Assembly (NCBI GenBank): GCA_015485245.1
Contig: WFTY01000216.1
Location: 1 to 8,098 of the forward strand
DNA: 8,098 nucleotides
Direction: 5' to 3'
DNA from: Anaerolineales bacterium
GTDB taxonomy: Bacteria; Chloroflexota; Anaerolineae; Anaerolineales; UBA11858
The position numbers and the translations under genes are program-made. Below the pieces are notes generated by a model. That model was not told the origin of the DNA and did no database searches. It saw only the letters and a program-made list of their open reading frames with translations. Below, piece after piece: positions 5,003 through 8,098 of the stretch (position 1 is its first letter; every line of letters begins with the position of its first letter).

Positions 5003-6388
5003 ATGTCACTGCTTAGACGTATTGAACAAGGCCAGGGGGGCGATCAGGGGTCGGAAAGCGGTGGATTGCGCTCGTTGCAATCCCGCCGGATGGCGCCGCC
5101 AGCGACCGACGCCCAACGAGATACCTATCTTGATTTGAAGACCCGGGTGCAGAACCGCCTGCTGGCTGAGCTGGATCCATCAACCGATGTCACACAGATT
5201 TCCCAGGTGCGCGGAACGATCCGCGAGCTTTTTGAGCAGGTGCTGTCGGAGGAGAACATCGTTCTCTCCAGGCAGGAGAAACATCGTCTGTTTGAGCAAA
5301 TCGCGGCTGAAATCCTCGGTTTTGGCCCCCTGCAGCCGCTGTTGGAGGACGAAGAAATCACCGAGATCATGGTCAACGGCCCCAAGAACATCTATGTTGA
5401 AAAGCGCGGCCGGTTACATCGCGTCCCTTTGTCCTTTGAGAGCGATGAGCATGTTATGCGTATCATTGACCGCATCGTGGCTCCATTGGGGCGGCGCATC
5501 GACGAAGCCAGTCCTTATGTGGACGCCCGTCTGCCGGACGGTTCGCGCGTCAACGCGGTGATCCCGCCGATCTCACTGGTCGGGCCGACGTTGACTATCC
5601 GTAAGTTTTCCAAGAACCCGATTACCATTGAGCAGTTGATTAAGTTCGGCAGCCTGACGCCTGAAGCGCTGCAATTTCTGAAGGCCTGCGTGGAAGCGCG
5701 TTTGAACATCGTGATCTCCGGCGGCACCGGCTCTGGTAAAACCACTTTGCTCAACATCCTTTCGCAGTTCATTCCTTCCGACGAGCGCATTATCACTATC
5801 GAAAACGCCGCCGAATTGCAACTGCGCCAGGAGCATGTCGTCACTCTGGAATCGCGCCCACCCAATATCGAGGGGAAGGGTGAGATCACCATTCGTCAGC
5901 TGGTGGTCAACTCGTTGCGTATGCGCCCCGACCGTATTATCGTCGGTGAGATCCGCGACGAAGAGGCCCTGGATATGCTTCAGGCGATGAACACCGGTCA
6001 TGATGGCTCAATGACCACCGCACACTCGAACAGCCCGCGCGACACCCTGGCGCGTATTGAGACCATGGCGTTGATGGCAGGCATGGATTTGCCCATCCGG
6101 GCAATCCGGGAGCAGATTGCTTCGGCGATTGACCTGGTGGTGCATCAGGAACGCCTGCGCGATGGCAGCCGCCGGGTGGTGAATATCACGGAGATCAGCG
6201 GCATGGAGGGTGATGTTATCACCATGACAGACATCTTCGCTTTTGAGCAGCGCGGTATTGAGAATGGCAAGGTGATTGGTGAATTGCGACCGACGGGCTT
6301 GCGCCCCAAGGCCATCAATCAGATCGAGGCCTCGGGTATCCATCTGCCGCCCTCGATCTTCGGCGTTGGCGCTCGGCGCGGGTATTAA
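5003..6388 (+). CDS. tadA: TadA/CpaF pilus motor ATPase
   Basis: A 461-residue secretion ATPase of the VirB11/GspE superfamily that powers Flp pilus assembly from the cytoplasmic face of the membrane, as a hexamer in known members. The N-terminal region has IRELFEQVL and GFGPLQPLLEDEEITEIMVN (105-125), the usual CpaF entry motif. The Walker A is SGGTGSGKTT (K246). The Asp box reads TIENAAELQL (265-274), with N268 where Asp is usual. The PPNIEGKGE loop is present, the Walker B is RIIVGEIRDEEALD (E316), and the His box is TGHDGSMTTAHSN (331-343). All catalytic motifs are otherwise intact and the length is normal. AGGA at 4991-4994, eight bases upstream, supports ATG 5003. The stop codon is inside a hairpin shared with the gap to tadB. 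Confidence 0.96.
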   Translation: MSLLRRIEQGQGGDQGSESGGLRSLQSRRMAPPATDAQRDTYLDLKTRVQNRLLAELDPSTDVTQISQVRGTIRELFEQVLSEENIVLSRQEKHRLFEQIAAEILGFGPLQPLLEDEEITEIMVNGPKNIYVEKRGRLHRVPLSFESDEHVMRIIDRIVAPLGRRIDEASPYVDARLPDGSRVNAVIPPISLVGPTLTIRKFSKNPITIEQLIKFGSLTPEALQFLKACVEARLNIVISGGTGSGKTTLLNILSQFIPSDERIITIENAAELQLRQEHVVTLESRPPNIEGKGEITIRQLVVNSLRMRPDRIIVGEIRDEEALDMLQAMNTGHDGSMTTAHSNSPRDTLARIETMALMAGMDLPIRAIREQIASAIDLVVHQERLRDGSRRVVNITEISGMEGDVITMTDIFAFEQRGIENGKVIGELRPTGLRPKAINQIEASGIHLPPSIFGVGARRGY

Positions 6389-6418
6389 CACAGACGTGTT
6401 AAGCCGATGTGACTCGGC
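6385..6418 (+). repeat. Two tandem hairpins between tadA and tadB
   Basis: TTAACAC (6385-6391) and GTGTTAA (6396-6402) form a perfect 7-pair stem with loop AGAC; the tadA stop codon is in the left arm. Directly after it, GCCGA (6403-6407) and TCGGC (6414-6418) form a perfect 5-pair stem with a 6-base loop. No T run follows, so this is not a classic terminator. The tadB ribosome binding site AGGTGAG starts 4 bases later (6422-6428). Likely roles are mRNA end protection, processing or tuning of tadB translation. Confidence 0.55.
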
Positions 6419-6433
6419 AATAGGTGAGAGACT

Positions 6434-7390
6434 ATGACAATTTTTTTGATTGGTGGTGGAGCACTGGTTGTCGTTCTGCTCATCATTGGCATTGTTGTCT
6501 CCCTCACGAGTGAAGATTCGCTTGTGGAAGCGCGCCTGGGCAGCTATATTGAGGAAGAGTATAAAGACGCCGGCGGAGAGCAAGGCACCTCTATGCTTTC
6601 CGATTGGGTAAACGCCCGGGTAGAAAAAACGGAATGGGGCGGTGGTATTTCTCGTACGCTGGCACAGGCGAACGTCAAGCTGCGCCCTGGCGAGTATGTC
6701 GCCCTGATTGTGATCGCCGTCATCGGCACTGCCCTGATCACCTGGATGCTGGGTGGACGCGATACGGTCTCGGCGTTGATTGGCGCGGTGGTCGGCTTTT
6801 TCTTGCCGCGCATGTATGTCAACCGCCAGCGACAACAGCGTTTGCAGGCCTTTAATGATCAGTTGCCGGATATGCTCAGCCTGATGGTCAACGGGTTGCG
6901 AGCAGGCTTTTCTCCCGCACAGGCGATGGAGGCCATCAGCCGTGAGATGCCCGCGCCGATCTCGGATGAATTTCGCCGTGTGGTGCAGGAGATGCAACTG
7001 GGTATCTCTATGCCGCAGGCGCTGGGAAATATGCTGCGCCGCATCCCCTCGGATGACCTGGATCTGATTATTACCGCTATTAATGTGCAGCGCGAGGTCG
7101 GCGGCAACCTGGCGGAGATCCTCGACACCATCGCTTATACCATCCGCGAGCGCATCCGCATCAAGGGTGAGATTCGCGTGTTGACGGCGCAGGTGATGTA
7201 TTCAGGGCGCTTCCTGGCGTTGTTGCCTTTTATTTTGTCCAGCATTTTGTGGTTTGCCAACCGAGATTATCTGATGTCCGTTTTCGCGCCAGAAACCCGC
7301 CTCTGCGGGATCGCCATCGTCATCACGGTGATTATTCTGGTGAGCCTGGGTTACTTTATTATGACGCGCATCGCCGACATTGAGGTGTAG
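6434..7390 (+). CDS. tadB: TadB inner-membrane platform protein
   Basis: A 318-residue T2SSF-domain protein that, with TadC, forms the inner-membrane platform on which the TadA motor acts. An N-terminal membrane segment (3-24) is followed by a cytoplasmic stretch (25-85), two membrane segments (about 88-106 and 112-128), the cytoplasmic T2SSF domain (about 140-255) and two C-terminal segments (about 258-275 and 289-311). The F-domain signature is clear: QLPDMLSLMVNGLRAGFS (143-160) and INVQREVGGNLAEILDTIA (216-234). Length and topology match the family. AGGTGAG at 6422-6428 fixes the start. It is 45 bases after tadA, with tandem hairpins in the gap, and 24 before tadC. Confidence 0.94.
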   Translation: MTIFLIGGGALVVVLLIIGIVVSLTSEDSLVEARLGSYIEEEYKDAGGEQGTSMLSDWVNARVEKTEWGGGISRTLAQANVKLRPGEYVALIVIAVIGTALITWMLGGRDTVSALIGAVVGFFLPRMYVNRQRQQRLQAFNDQLPDMLSLMVNGLRAGFSPAQAMEAISREMPAPISDEFRRVVQEMQLGISMPQALGNMLRRIPSDDLDLIITAINVQREVGGNLAEILDTIAYTIRERIRIKGEIRVLTAQVMYSGRFLALLPFILSSILWFANRDYLMSVFAPETRLCGIAIVITVIILVSLGYFIMTRIADIEV

Positions 7391-7414
7391 GCTGAACGCA
7401 GGAGTGGTACAGCT

Positions 7415-8098
7415 ATGAGCATTGCCATTATTCTCATTGTTGCGGTCGTCATCATCGGAGCAATTGTGCTGGTGATCGTGGGCTTGCGGGAGGGGGGGCA
7501 ATCGGTAGACCCGCTGGAAATGCGCATGGCGGAGTACGTTGAGAGCGGGGATTTGACCAGCCTGGAAGAAATCGAAATGTCGCAGCCGCTCTCGGAGCGG
7601 GTGATCATCCCTCTGGCCAGGAAGCTGGGTGAACTGGCGTTGCGATTCACTCCCCAAAACGCGCTAGAGCAGACCGAGCACAAAATCGAACTCGCGGGCA
7701 ACCCGCGCGGCCTGGAGCCCACCACCTATTGGGCGGCGCGTTTTGGTGCCGCGATCGGCTTCGCAGCATTATTGCTGCTTGTCTATTCGGTCGGCTCGCT
7801 GGATTGGAGCCTCGGGCGCAAGACGCTGGTGGTTGTGCTGTTTACCGCTTTGGGCTTCTATATCCCGGAGCTGCTGCTTACCAGCCGTATCAATCGGCGG
7901 CAGGATACCATTCGCAAGGCCATGCCTGACGCGCTCGACTTGTTGACGATTTGCGTGGAGGCCGGGCTGGGGTTTGACGGCGCGTTGGCCAAAGTCGCTG
8001 AGAAGTGGGACAATGAACTCTCCCTGGAGTTTGGCCGAGTATTGCGCGAGGTACAGTTCGGCAAGCTGCGTCGCGAGGCGTTGCGCTCAATGGCGGAG
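7415..8098 (+). CDS. tadC: TadC inner-membrane platform protein, cut by window end
   Basis: The first 228 codons of the partner of TadB; the frame stays open to the last base. Residues 3-23 form a membrane segment, then a cytoplasmic stretch (about 25-103) rich in charged residues, membrane segments at about 106-125 and 137-155, and the start of the T2SSF domain from 168: MPDALDLLTICVEAGLGFDG (170-189), which matches the TadC signature and parallels QLPDMLSL in TadB. The frame reads through EFGRVLREVQFGKLRREAL at the edge. AGGAG at 7400-7404, ten bases upstream, supports the ATG. About 80 more residues would be expected downstream. The order tadB-tadC is the standard one. Confidence 0.93.
   Translation, partial: MSIAIILIVAVVIIGAIVLVIVGLREGGQSVDPLEMRMAEYVESGDLTSLEEIEMSQPLSERVIIPLARKLGELALRFTPQNALEQTEHKIELAGNPRGLEPTTYWAARFGAAIGFAALLLLVYSVGSLDWSLGRKTLVVVLFTALGFYIPELLLTSRINRRQDTIRKAMPDALDLLTICVEAGLGFDGALAKVAEKWDNELSLEFGRVLREVQFGKLRREALRSMAE

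Noticed and set aside
6008..6997. Long open frame on the minus strand (329 codons) opposite tadA and tadB
   Set aside because: It spans the end of tadA, the hairpin gap and the start of tadB, shows no recognisable domain, is rich in His/Arg/Gln as antisense frames in GC-rich genes are, and both sense genes have clear family motifs.
1..8098. CRISPR arrays, tRNA or rRNA genes, insertion sequences, att sites
   Set aside because: No spaced direct repeats, cloverleaf sequences, transposase motifs or terminal inverted repeats were seen on either strand.

Overview
The window holds a Tad/Flp (type IVb) pilus assembly locus, all on the + strand, preceded by a two-component regulatory pair and the tail of an unrelated membrane-enzyme gene. 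The best taxonomic guess is a Chloroflexota bacterium, probably Anaerolineae. Three things point there: a minimal Tad order (flp, cpaB, tadZ/cpaE, tadA/cpaF, tadB, tadC) with no outer-membrane secretin gene between cpaB and tadZ; a DegS/DegU-like pair directly in front; and the general look of the proteins. This is recognition by eye, not a search result, and another secretin-less phylum is possible. Coding is dense, moderately GC-rich, with clear Shine-Dalgarno sites.

Layout. Positions 2-268 are the C-terminus of a probable GT-C (ArnT/PMT-type) membrane glycosyltransferase. A short gap (269-333) carries a good sigma70-type promoter with a perfect dyad in its spacer. It is followed by a NarL/DegU-like response regulator (334-1053) and, overlapping by four bases, a soluble DegS-like histidine kinase (1050-2123). 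A second strong extended -10 promoter (2135-2162) drives a 48-residue Flp pilin gene (2212-2358), which was too short for routine ORF listing. A hairpin terminator (2382-2413) follows flp. After a 150-base untranslated stretch come cpaB (2566-3711), tadZ/cpaE with an N-terminal receiver domain (3746-4975), tadA/cpaF ATPase (5003-6388), tadB (6434-7390) and the first 228 codons of tadC (7415 to the window end). Gaps between the assembly genes are 24-45 bases, as in one operon.

How it works together. Flp is the pilin subunit, made in excess thanks to its own promoter and the terminator behind it. TadA is the cytoplasmic motor ATPase and TadB/TadC the inner-membrane platform. TadZ is the MinD-like positioning factor, and CpaB an extracytoplasmic assembly protein anchored by one membrane segment. 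No prepilin peptidase (TadV/CpaA) and no TadE/F/G minor pilins are in the window; they may lie downstream or elsewhere. The two-component pair sits where it could control pilus expression.

Most notable points: the histidine kinase keeps its phospho-acceptor His and a DxxxQ phosphatase-type motif but has lost key ATP-binding residues; the receiver domain of TadZ is intact, unlike the atypical receivers described for this family; a perfect dyad sits between -35 and -10 of the regulator promoter; and two back-to-back hairpins separate tadA from tadB. No RNA genes, CRISPR arrays, insertion sequences or phage genes were seen. The system itself is a known type; the novelty is in these details.
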